Made by a program: the position numbers and the translations under genes
Notes under the pieces: model-generated
Database searches by the model: none
Seen by the model: only the letters and a program-made list of their open reading frames with translations
Told to the model about the DNA's origin: nothing
Shown: piece by piece, positions 1-7,160 of the stretch
Position numbering within the stretch: position 1 is the stretch's first letter
Layout of the letters: the number at the start of each line of letters is the position of its first letter
DNA from: Stramonita haemastoma
Taxonomy: Eukaryota > Mollusca > Gastropoda > Neogastropoda > Muricidae
NCBI GenBank assembly: GCA_030674155.1
Contig: CM060334.1
Coordinates: forward strand, 13,086,792-13,096,791
Length of the DNA: 10,000 nt
Reading direction: 5' to 3'

Positions 1-68
1 CTTTTCTTCTTTTCTCCTGTCTCCTCTCCCTCTCTCTGTCTCCTCTCTTGTGTCTCTCTCTCTCTGTG

Positions 69-162
<94 letters not shown>

Positions 163-175
163 CTCTCTCATTCAT
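1..175. repeat. CT-rich microsatellite with long homopyrimidine run
   Basis: The opening of the window is pyrimidine-rich and becomes a (CT)n microsatellite. Bases 51-86 are CT with scattered TGTC interruptions, and bases 87-169 are pyrimidine only, broken once by a TT at 145-146. On the + strand it reads as Leu-Ser in any frame, so apparent reading frames across it mean nothing. A homopyrimidine tract of this length can in principle form a triplex, but that is inference. The array may extend beyond the window edge, although bases 1-50 are already less regular. Confidence 0.95.
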
Positions 176-812
176 CTTTCTGTCTGTCCTCTCCTGCCGC
201 CCATTTTCCATTTCTTTTTTTATACTCCTGTCCATATCTACCTTCCCTCCTTTCTCGATCAGCACCATGTGTACAACAAAGGAGCAAAACTGTTGACCTG
301 AATGATTATAGTATTGGACCTAACAAGTAAATAATTATACAGTTTGTATATTTCTTTCTTTTTTTGCTTTTCTTGGCTACAGGTCTGAGTTTCGCCAACA
401 GGGATGACATTTTGCTGTATGTGTATGGCCACCGCTCCACACTATAATTCAGCGTTTATCGAATAATGAAAACAAAATCTAATATTCTCAGTCGTACCTT
501 AGTACAAGACTGGAATGTAGCGGGAAAAGGTGGAAGGCAGCTAGCACATTGAAAGCTTCATGCAAGAGGTCTGTTCTTCTCCAGTCCGGACGCTTTGTCA
601 CTGATTGACAGAGAGACCAGGGCTGGCTGAGGTAGGGGAGAATAATTCATCTCCAGACCAAGATTTCTGTGAGGACGACCGCCTGTGACATAAGGGATAG
701 TTCCTGCTGCATTCATCATTCATGGATTTTACGGAGATAGTCGGGGCCTTTAGTTCTGGCCGTCGATATATTCGTACTTTAGATGATTGTCTTTTTCTTA
801 TTATTATATCAA
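176..812. other. Low-copy intergenic segment, no gene seen
   Basis: This is about 640 bases of mixed-composition DNA between the CT tract and the TG tract. No reading frame of useful length avoids repeats, and I see no tRNA or rRNA signature. Bases about 200-290 weakly resemble 5055-5150: both have a T-run followed by pyrimidine-rich sequence and the shared 10-mer CGATCAGCAC (from about 255 here). That would fit the tail of a further, partial copy of the 2.2 kb unit. The rest is unassigned. Confidence 0.6.
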
Positions 813-888
813 GGTGTGTGTGTGTGTGTGTGGGTGTTTGTGTTTGTGTTTGTGTGTGTCTATGTGTGCTTGTGTGTTTATGTGTGTG

Positions 889-935
<47 letters not shown>

Positions 936-1005
936 TGTGTCTGTGTCTGTGTACGTAAATATGTGTGTATATGTTAGTGAGTGTGTGTGTTGGGCGTGTG
1001 TGAAG
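813..1005. repeat. (TG)n microsatellite, interrupted
   Basis: A TG dinucleotide tract starts at about 813 right after an AT-rich stretch. It carries TTTG, GGTG, CTATG and CTTG interruptions, has its longest regular part at about 880-935, and decays through TGTGTCTGTG and GTGTATATG into mixed sequence by about 1005. It lies just upstream of the first A block; a second TG tract (5268-5375) occupies a comparable place ahead of the third A block. Confidence 0.95.
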
Positions 1006-1060
1006 TGTTAACACTGGAAAAAGAATAGCTCATCCTTACAAAAAGAAGACAACTTCTGGG

Positions 1061-1078
1061 TTTTTTTTTTTTTTTTTT
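1061..1078. repeat. Poly-T run of 18 bases
   Basis: Eighteen consecutive T residues are followed by ACCTCTTTAGG. Read on the minus strand this is a poly-A run, which could be the tail of a retrotransposed fragment. I see no recognisable element body or target-site duplication next to it, so I annotate it only as a homopolymer. Confidence 0.9.
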
Positions 1079-1205
1079 ACCTCTTTAGGTTGTTTTATTT
1101 CAGAGGCATGCTTGGAAAATAATAGTGTGATACTCGATCATTTGTGTGTGAAATGGAAAGGTTCTCGGAACATGAACATTGAATTGAAAAAGAAAGGGAA
1201 AGTGA

Positions 1206-1206
1206 A

Positions 1207-1237
<31 letters not shown>

Positions 1238-1253
1238 GAGAGAGAGGATGTGT

Positions 1254-1287
<34 letters not shown>

Positions 1288-1343
1288 ATGTGTGGTGTGG
1301 TGTGGTGTGTGTGGTGTGTGGTGTGATGTGTGTGTGTGTATGA
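1206..1343. repeat. Compound microsatellite (CAGA)n-(GA)n-(TG)n inside A1
   Basis: Within the A1 block, CAGA repeats (about 1206-1236) pass into a short GA run (to about 1246). A TG tract follows (about 1249-1343), with GGTG and GATG variants in its second half. A3 has a different compound tract at the matching place. A2 has essentially no microsatellite there. Confidence 0.93.
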
Positions 1344-1374
1344 GGAGTGAGAACAGAGAGATACACGCAGACGA

Positions 1375-1436
1375 GGAGAGAGAGAGAGAGGGACAGAGAG
1401 ACAGAGAGACGGATAGACAGAGAAAAAGAAAGAAGA
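1375..1436. repeat. GA-rich purine tract
   Basis: An AG-rich stretch of irregular GAGA, GGACAGAGAGACAGAGAGACGG and AGAAAAAGAAAG motifs closes the simple-sequence insertion in A1. Recognisable A-block sequence restarts shortly after it. Confidence 0.85.
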
Positions 1437-1890
1437 ATAGTTTGAAACAATCAATACAACAGAGAATATATCGCAGATCATTTCTAGAAAAATCACGGCA
1501 GCAATTGGGGTCCACGGAGGCAAAGAACAAGCTTTAAGATCCCACAGACAAGCAGTGCTTTGCAGAATCTATTGAACGCATGAATTTGATTACCGAAAAA
1601 AAGTGGCCCAAATTTATGGTTGAAGGGAGAGGGAAGGAGGACATCTTTCATATAGAACTGAATGCATCGTTAAAGGCACGAACAAAGAGCCTTCCCTGTC
1701 TGCTCTCAAAGCCACACAAAAGGCAGAATATCTCTCATAATATCTTTGAGCCATACAAAAAAAGACGTCCAAAAGGAAAACAGTCAAAGAATGGTAGAGA
1801 ATGAGATTTCAGAAGAAGAAATCATAATCTTAAAAGGGAGCGTAATATAAAGTAAAGCGCTGAATATTTTTTTTGTGGACATGTTGTTTT

Positions 1891-2106
1891 GTTTTAAGTG
1901 TTGTGATTGAATGGTTTTTTTTTGTTTGTTCTTCGGGTGGGTTTTTGGGTCTTATTTCGACACATCGAACCTTTTATTGTTTTACGTAATGCGTTCTTAT
2001 TTTATTTCTGTTGGTGGTTTATGCAAGATGTTTATAGAAATAGAGCCTCACAGTTTTGAGTCATTCTAAGACCAAGAGAATGATACTATGTGCGCAAAGA
2101 AGTGTT
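1891..2106. other. T-rich spacer between A1 and the CA tract
   Basis: This AT-rich spacer has T runs at about 1867-1874 and 1915-1922 and no gene. Its upstream edge contains TTTTAAGTGTTGT (1892-1904), which recurs exactly at 7294-7306 in the extra DNA of unit 3. Since the motif is T-rich, this may be chance. Confidence 0.5.
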
Positions 2107-2133
2107 TGCATATGCGTGCGCGCGCACGCGCAC
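2107..2133. other. Alternating purine-pyrimidine run with 16-bp perfect palindrome
   Basis: From 2107 to 2133 purines and pyrimidines alternate without a break. Bases 2114-2129 (GCGTGCGCGCGCACGC) are a perfect palindrome. Such GC-rich alternating DNA is the classical favourable case for Z-DNA, and the palindrome could extrude a cruciform; both are inferences from base order. It sits at the junction into the CA tract of unit 1. Confidence 0.8.
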
Positions 2134-2275
2134 CCACACACACACACATACACACACATACACACACAAACACACACACACACACATACACACACACATA
2201 CGCATTCACCATGCACGTGCACCCAGAGGCACACATGCACGCACTCACTGCGCAACGTATACGCACGCATCCTTA
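2131..2275. repeat. (CA)n microsatellite, unit 1
   Basis: An imperfect CA tract has ATAC, AAAC and ACGC variants. It is most regular at 2136-2200 and decays into GCAC/CATGCAC-rich sequence by about 2275. CA tracts lie in the matching A-to-B interval of the other two units (4313-4400 and 6592-6720). Confidence 0.93.
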
Positions 2276-2344
2276 CATATAAACCAACAGAACCATAAAG
2301 CCACACCACACAGCCGTAACCAGTCATCACAATATGAAAAATAA

Positions 2345-2850
2345 CTATGTGTATAATCTAAGACAGAATCTTCCAATATCTTCAGAATTTACAAATAGGC
2401 AGAAACAAACTAAAAGAAAGAAAGCAAGGTAAAGGACAAGAAAACAATGCACAACAACAAACGAGAAATCAGCTATTGCTTCTTTAATGTTTTGTCTTTT
2501 TTTCAATTTCATGGCAGCCATTCAGTACCCAATAAGCATAATATACGGCTGAAGAGGATGCACTGATTTCATTGATAGCATCCTGAATACGCACAAGAAT
2601 GGACCACAACGATGCCTGTAAAGATTTGGGCCAAGAAAATTGAACTTGTCGTTAAAGCAGGGAACTGCAGTATTCATTTGTTTATGTGTGCATTTATTTA
2701 TTTGTTTATTTATCTATTATTGATTTTACCGTTTTGGAGATATGGGATCAATCATCGGAGATGTAATAGAAATGTCCCAGAAAATCACAATTCCTTACCC
2801 ATTGCTATGGTTACAGTTCACAAAAGACACAAACAAATGCTTTTGATGAA
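2345..2850 (+). repeat. B block, copy 1
   Basis: The first B copy starts near ATAATCTAAG and includes the ATGCACTGATTTC anchor (2558-2570), a CCTGTAAAGATTT match (about 2613-2625), TCGTTAAA (about 2649), and ATTGCTATGG (2801-2810), which pairs with ATTGCTACGG at 4954-4963 in B2. The separation of that last pair (2153) agrees with the anchor separation (2155), so the two copies have almost the same length. B1 is clearly more diverged from B2 than B2 is from B3. A minus-strand frame is open across about 2484-2614, but indels and stops in the other copies argue against coding. Confidence 0.8.
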
Positions 2851-2879
2851 GACACCAGCAGAAAATTGTGCCACAGAAA

Positions 2880-2889
2880 CACACGCACA

Positions 2890-2924
<35 letters not shown>

Positions 2925-3056
2925 ACACATACACACAGTGTGCGCACACACATTTATAAACAAACACACACAAATAACATCTCCCTCCACACACGCACAC
3001 ACACATTCCACGCACACACACACGCACATACTTACATGCGCACGCGTACACACACA

Positions 3057-3151
<95 letters not shown>

Positions 3152-3162
3152 CCACACACACA
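2880..3162. repeat. (CA)n microsatellite with long pure run
   Basis: A CA-rich tract runs from just after the B1 block. An uninterrupted CA run occupies about 3064-3149. The part upstream has ACGC, ATAC and AAAC variants and contains ACGCGT at about 3043. Long Thr-His and Cys-Val frames on both strands come only from this repeat. Confidence 0.97.
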
Positions 3163-3585
3163 GATTGGCAAAAATGGAGATCAAAACGGCATTTAAAAAA
3201 AAAATTATTATATTAGCTTTGCCTGCTAAACAAAGTGGGAAGATAACGTAAGCAGGGAAGAGAATGCTGATGAGACGAGCAATGATTTCTTTTTTTAAAA
3301 CTTAAGTTCGTATTCTTCTAGAATACCATCACTACTGACTGCACTCCACCCCCATCCCCCCTCTCGCCGAACTTTTTTTTTTCCCGATGAGATTATAAAC
3401 TGAGGCCCCAAGTGCAAAAGCATGCAGAGTATCTTGTGCACACGTTAAAACCTGTTTTCGCATGCAAAAGTGTAGGTTATTCGTGTCGGTAAGAACAAAC
3501 AAGACAAAATAATTATTTTTCAGCTGCATTAACACTGATGTCGTATGGAAACATCACCCCCGAATAGAAAAGCGTCTATCATAAT
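3163..3585. other. Linker between B1 and A2, no gene seen
   Basis: This is AT-rich low-copy DNA with short A, T and C homopolymers: an A run near 3196-3205, a C-rich patch near 3348-3361, and a T run near 3372-3380. Its first part (about 3179-3260) faintly resembles 8190-8260 downstream of B3 in the order of ATCAAA, an A run and GGGA-rich sequence, which would be expected if the whole unit had been duplicated. I see no reading frame or RNA signature. Confidence 0.5.
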
Positions 3586-4095
3586 GGTAAGCAAAAATGG
3601 TGGCATACTCCCCAACATGTCACATATCATGAACCTCTTAACTCTAGCGGAGCAGCAAAAAGAAAAGAAAAATAACATACAATATATTGCAGATCATTCA
3701 TAGAGATCATTGCAGCAATTCGGGTCCATACAGGAAAAGAACAAGCCTTAAGATCACACAGACAAGCAGAGCTTCGCGGATTCTATTGTGTAGAGGAATT
3801 TCGGGAAAAGTCGTGGAGAGGAAGGGGGGAAAGTGGGGGGAGGACATCTTTCATACAGACATGAATGCATCATTAAAAGGCGAACAAAGAGCCTTTCCTG
3901 TCTGCTATCAAAGCCATAGAACAACCAACATATCGCATCACTTCTTAGGACAAAACCACCAAAACCACACCAAGCAAAGCAAAATCCAAAACAAATGGGG
4001 ATCTGAATATTGGAAGAAGAATTTCTGGAGAGGAGCATGAATATCAAGGGTACGCTGAATAAGATCTTTCTGGAAAACGTGTCTGTCTTTGTGTA
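3586..4095 (+). repeat. A block, copy 2, without the internal microsatellite
   Basis: The second A copy starts near GGTGGCATACTCC and aligns with A3 through CATGAAC (about 3629). It then passes almost directly, across an A-rich stretch of about 40 bases (3650-3690), into ATTGCAGATCATT, where A1 has about 240 bases of simple repeats. It includes CACAGACAAGCAG (3757-3769), AGGACATCTTTCATA (3841-3855) and the GAATA/GATCTTTCTGG end region (about 4035-4075). A 117-codon frame spans 3687-4040 but is out of phase with the similar-looking frame in A1 beyond about 3878. Confidence 0.85.
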
Positions 4096-4310
4096 TTGGT
4101 TTGACAATATAATTGTTGGTGCTGTGTGTATTGCTATGTTTGGATGATTTCCTTTCTTTTCTTATGTAGCGTCCTTTTTAAATTGTGTGCTTGGCTTGAA
4201 AACAAAGTATACGAAGGTAAAAGCTCATAGCTTGAAATTTCTCAAAAGCTGATTTAACAAAAAAAAACCCATGCATTCAAACAAAACGCATGCATATACA
4301 CGCACTCAGG

Positions 4311-4312
<2 letters not shown>
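4096..4312. other. A2-downstream spacer
   Basis: This AT-rich spacer leads into the CA tract of unit 2. Near its end are two ATGCAT-containing motifs (about 4271 and 4290) separated by an A-rich stretch. ACTCAGG at 4304-4310 is the first of three copies of that heptamer flanking the CA tract. No gene is visible. Confidence 0.5.
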
Positions 4313-4376
<64 letters not shown>

Positions 4377-4400
4377 AGGCACACACTCAGGCACACATGC
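4313..4400. repeat. (CA)n microsatellite, unit 2, flanked by ACTCAGG
   Basis: A pure CA run occupies 4313-4374 (62 bases). It is followed by two ACTCAGG-containing repeats with a 12-base period (4373-4379 and 4385-4391). With the copy at 4304-4310, this heptamer brackets the CA tract, suggesting that the run grew inside a short tandem array of CA-plus-CTCAGG units. Confidence 0.95.
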
Positions 4401-4519
4401 ACGCATACATGATGTACAAACGCATGCACACACTAAACAAATGATTACACATTATGTCACAACGCAACACACAACAACACAGTACAACTCTACACAACAT
4501 CCCACATCAACCAACATCA

Positions 4520-5000
4520 CAACATAATAGACCCTCTAAGAATCTGCAATCAATTTTTTATTTGCTCATTACAAATTAGAAACAGTCAAACAGTAAAAAA
4601 CAAAAAACAGACTCAACAACAAACAAGAAATCATCTACACTTTCTTTAATTCTGCATTCATTGTCAATACAGCCATTGATCATTCACTAATCATAAAGCA
4701 AGATTGAAGAAGATGCACTGATTTCCTTTTACTGAAGGCAGCCTAATCAGAACACTGGACGAAAATGATCCCTGTAAAGATTTTAGCAGAAAGAACTGAA
4801 TGCGTCGTTAAAACTGATGACTACGGCAGAATTTATTCGTTTATTTTGTTGGTTATTTTGTGTTTCTATTCTATATTTTTTGCATTTAGTGTTTTTGCAC
4901 GATGAATCAGAGATATAATAAGCATGTCCATACAAAATGAAGAACACTTAACAATTGCTACGGCAACACATCAAAATAGCAAGGCAAGTGGTCTTGCCGT
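4520..5000 (+). repeat. B block, copy 2
   Basis: The second B copy runs from CTCTAAGAATC (about 4534) through TTTCTTTAAT (about 4640), ATGCACTGATTTC (4713-4725), CCTGTAAAGATTTTAGC and GAATGCGTCGTTAAAA, to ATTGCTACGG (4954-4963). Over roughly 4713-4813 it differs from B3 (7591-7691) at about 14 of 101 positions by hand count. It is uninterrupted by microsatellite at TCCATA (4927-4932), where B3 is split. The linked AATAGCAAGG (about 4975) is matched in B3 at about 8180. Confidence 0.85.
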
Positions 5001-5267
5001 TGTGTGTTTTTCTTTTCTTTTCTTTTACTTTTATATCGAGGATCATGGAATAAGCATTCTTTTTTTTTTTTATCCAGTCTCCTTGTTTTGTAAATCTGTT
5101 CCGATCAGCACACAATGGCCAACTCTTACGAAAAGCGGAACAGGGTTTAACGTGTGCGCAACATGACCATTCTCATTCGAAGGACTTTTGAGGAGAGTGG
5201 AGTCAGCACTGGTGTTAACTCCAGGGGAAAAATGCCCTTTCACCGGGTGAAATGTAGGTGTGCTACG
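5001..5267. other. Linker between B2 and the TG tract, no gene seen
   Basis: The linker holds TTTTC repeats (about 5010-5030), a T run (5061-5071), and a 15-base near-perfect palindrome TTTCACCGGGTGAAA at 5238-5252. The sequence CGATCAGCAC at about 5101 recurs at about 255. An 80-codon frame (4924-5166) starts inside the B2 block and is not conserved in the other B copies. Confidence 0.5.
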
Positions 5268-5375
5268 TATGTGTGTTTGTGCATTTGGCGTATGTGGACA
5301 TGTGTGTGTGTGTGTTTGTGTGTGCGTGTGCGTGCGTGCGTGTTTGTGTGTATGTGTGTGCGTGCGCGTGCGGAG
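5268..5375. repeat. (TG)n microsatellite with TGCG variants
   Basis: A TG-rich tract has interspersed TTTG, TATG and GCGTGCG variants. It lies upstream of the third A block, as the 813-1005 tract lies upstream of the first. The variants make it less regular than the pure CA runs elsewhere in the window. Confidence 0.93.
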
Positions 5376-5545
5376 GGGGATATGTTCTCACGTGTGTCTA
5401 TTTACAAATTCAGCAAGAGAATATGCATGAATATGTGAGTGCTTTTGCACTGGTAGTAGCATCAACCCCTTATCCCTCCACCCCACACCCGTACCCCACC
5501 CCTGAAAAATATGAAAACCGCTTCTATTGATTGGAAAATTGTGTT
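5376..5545. other. Spacer ahead of A3
   Basis: This short mixed spacer contains a C-rich patch (about 5466-5502) of CCCCACCC-type sequence. Nothing recognisable as a gene or RNA is present. Confidence 0.45.
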
Positions 5546-5697
5546 TGAGAGCCAGGGTTGGGAAAGCAGGACTGTGGCACTCCATCATTGTTGAAACACA
5601 TGAAAAACAATGCTCTCAGAGCATGAACACTCCATAAAAAAGAAAGGGGGTAAAGAGTGATAAAGGGAAAGAAAGAGTGAGAGACAGGGGGGGGGGG

Positions 5698-5756
<59 letters not shown>

Positions 5757-5757
5757 C

Positions 5758-5841
<84 letters not shown>

Positions 5842-6370
5842 GAGAGAGAGACAGAGGAGAAAGGAGAGAGAGGCACACACACAAACACAGAGAGAGACAG
5901 AGAGCGCCGTAAGAATCAAAACAACTCGGAACATTATATTGCAAACAGCATGTAAAAGACCATTGCAGACTTTCGATTCTATACAAGCAAAATAACAAGC
6001 TTTAAGATTACACAGACAAGCAGTGCTTTGCACAGATTGCTTTGTAGACATGACTTTGTGTAAAAACAATTTCCTGTTGGGTATAAAGAAGAGTAGGTAT
6101 GGAAGATAACTAGCTTTCAAACATAAGTGAATGGATCTTAAAACAGGTGAACAAAGAAACCTTTCCAGGCTGATCGCAAAGCCAGACAATAGCTAAAATA
6201 TCTCAATGGCATCTTAAGAAAGAATAGAAAAGCCAAAAAGCAAAACAAACAGTTTTAGATGAGTTGGGTTTTGAACATTGGAAAAAAATAGAAATAATCT
6301 TTAGAGGGGGACCATGATAATATAAGGGAAACGTGCAGAGAAGATATTTCGGGAAAAGACGTCTGTGGTT
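5546..6370 (+). repeat. A block, copy 3, with large internal microsatellite
   Basis: The third A copy begins near TTTGAGAGCCAGG, aligned to TTTCAGAGGCATG of A1, and continues through CATCATTGTTGAAACACATG and GAGCATGAACA. It is then interrupted by G12, (GA)n and (CAGA)n. It resumes near 5925 and contains CACAGACAAGCAG (6011-6023), GTGAACAAAGAAACCTTTCC (about 6147-6166), CAAAGCCAGACA, and the terminal GACCATGATAATATAAGGG (about 6310-6328). It is the most diverged A copy. The stretch matching the A1 and A2 open frames contains in-frame stops. Confidence 0.78.
5687..5895. repeat. Compound microsatellite G12-(GA)n-(CAGA)21-(GA/CA) inside A3
   Basis: Twelve G residues (5687-5698) are followed by a pure GA run (5702-5754), then 21 perfect CAGA units (5757-5840), then mixed GAGA, GACAG and CACACACA (to about 5895). 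Bases 5687-5756 contain no pyrimidine, so this is a 70-base homopurine stretch able in principle to form a triplex. The tract sits where A1 carries (CAGA)n-(GA)n-(TG)n and where A2 has no tract. Confidence 0.97.
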
Positions 6371-6579
6371 GAGAGTCTTGCTTTGAATTGCTTGGTTTGT
6401 ATTTTGCTTTTGCTTTGTTTGTTGTTTCTTGTTTTCATATGCTCTGCCATTTCGGTTTGTGTGCTGCTTGTTTTCATTTATCTTTTGATAGTTGCGTTAA
6501 AGAAAAGTCTAGAGAGGCGTTCTGTTTTTGCTGTAAATTTGATCAGAAGTTTGAGAATGACTGTGCAAGTGCTCCAGCA
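6371..6579. other. T-rich spacer between A3 and the CA tract
   Basis: This spacer has repeated TTTG/TTGC-rich sequence and no credible gene. A 102-codon frame (6365-6673) crosses it with a hydrophobic stretch (codons about 10-45), but it runs on into the CA tract and has no counterpart in units 1 or 2. T-rich DNA commonly produces such hydrophobic runs. Confidence 0.5.
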
Positions 6580-6720
6580 CGTGCGCGCACGCACGCACGC
6601 ACACAAACACACACACTCACACATACACATAATGCATACACAAAGAGACACACAACACTCACACAACACATAGCTATGCATAAAACCGCACCCCCCCCCC
6701 CCCCCATACACACACACATA
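6580..6720. repeat. (CA)n tract with GCGC palindrome and C15 run, unit 3
   Basis: The tract opens with the perfect 12-base palindrome CGTGCGCGCACG (6580-6591), then ACGC repeats, then interrupted CA with AAAC and ATAC variants. It includes a run of 15 C (6691-6705) before the last CA repeats. The GCGC palindrome at the entry of the CA tract parallels the one at 2114-2129 in unit 1. Confidence 0.9.
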
Positions 6721-6725
6721 CCGTC

Positions 6726-6874
6726 ACACCTTCAACTTTACGTTGACTTTTGCCAGGCATTAGGGTTAGATAATTATCAGACTATCGTTGGATAATTACC
6801 AGACGATAGTCTCATATGCAAAAGTTATTAAATTTTTGTGTGTATTCAAAAACCTGCTTCAACGTGTGAGGTGT
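6726..6874. repeat. Nested inverted repeat (foldback-like)
   Basis: The inner stem pairs GACTATCGTTGG (6780-6791) with CCA-G-ACGATAGTC (6799-6811): 12 base pairs with one bulged base, around the loop ATAATTA. Outside it ACTTTTGC (6746-6753) pairs with GCAAAAGT (6818-6825), then ACGTTGA (6740-6746) with TCAACGT (6859-6865), and ACACCT (6726-6731) with AGGTGT (6869-6874). The inner stem is solid. The outer two arms are short and asymmetric and could be chance. The inner part also has a 17-base direct repeat with two mismatches, offset by 22 bases (6769-6785 and 6791-6807). Confidence 0.65.
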
Positions 6875-6920
6875 CTCGATAAAAGCTGACCTGTCTCTAA
6901 AATAAGTATACACACTAGTT

Positions 6921-7160
6921 GCAGGAAAGAAGAGAAAAAGTGGTGATATATTTTAACATACTTAATAGCGGAAGTAGTCGAAATTTCACTTATATAATTC
7001 AATCTATGATGACTGTTCATGACACTTTTATTTCTTTCCAAGTACAGTAAAGAAGAGAACAGTGTGATACATTCTAACATACATTGATAGAAAGAGCAGT
7101 CCAAATTTCACTTAAATAGGTTCTCTACGATGACTGATACTGATATCTTTATTTCTTTCC
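6921..7160 (+). repeat. Diverged tandem dimer, period about 122 bp
   Basis: Two head-to-tail copies, about 6921-7039 and 7043-7160, share ordered exact blocks: AAAGAAGAG (6926 and 7049), TAACATAC, AAATTTCACTTA (6981 and 7103), ATGACTG (7009 and 7130) and TTTATTTCTTTCC (7027 and 7148). Offsets are 123, 122, 121 and 121 bases, so small indels have accumulated. No third copy is recognisable on either side. The sequence is AT-rich and not open in a shared frame. Confidence 0.85.

Larger units (their letters stand above)
1099..1890 (+). repeat. A block, copy 1
   Basis: The first A copy begins near TTTCAGAGGCATGC and aligns with A3 through GAACATGAACA (about 1167-1177) and an AAAGAAAGGG stretch, then is interrupted by a compound microsatellite (1206-1436). 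Similarity resumes at about 1455 and is strongest at 1455-1720. Over 1638-1714 it differs from A2 (3841-3916) by about six substitutions and a net one-base length difference, by hand count. It becomes hard to follow near 1890. A 74-codon frame (1580-1804) crosses it, but the one-base length difference puts the matching frame of A2 out of phase, and A3 has stops, so I do not call a gene. Confidence 0.8.

Noticed and set aside
1061..1078. Poly-T as the reversed poly-A tail of a retrotransposed element.
   Set aside because: No recognisable element body on either side and no target-site duplication seen.
2484..2614. Open minus-strand stretch in B1 preceded by a splice-acceptor-like CTTTACAG, as a possible duplicated exon.
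   Set aside because: B2 has a one-base length change that shifts the frame and reaches a stop. B3 reads CTTTACAAG at the putative acceptor. No conserved donor site is apparent.
2880..3162. Regular repeats considered as a CRISPR-like array.
   Set aside because: The periodicity is two bases with no repeat-spacer structure; it is a microsatellite in eukaryotic-looking DNA.
1580..4040. Two frames with similar peptides (both contain an EDIFH...NASLK stretch) at 1580-1804 and 3687-4040, suggesting a conserved duplicated gene.
   Set aside because: A net one-base length difference just after NASLK puts the frames out of phase, so peptide similarity stops although DNA similarity continues. A3 has stops in the matching region. 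The likeness follows from DNA duplication, not selection on protein.
5524..6189. Minus-strand frame of 221 codons with a Ser/Leu/Cys/Val-rich middle.
   Set aside because: The middle is translated (GA)n and (CAGA)n. The outer parts lie in the A3 block, and the matching stretches of A1 and A2 are not open in the same frame.
6365..6673. Plus-strand frame of 102 codons with a hydrophobic, membrane-like segment.
   Set aside because: T-rich DNA gives Leu/Phe/Val/Cys codons by composition. The frame ends in the CA tract and has no counterpart in the other units.
6761..6770. TTAGGGTTAG-like telomeric sequence.
   Set aside because: It is less than two telomere units, inside AT-rich DNA, with no array around it; expected by chance.
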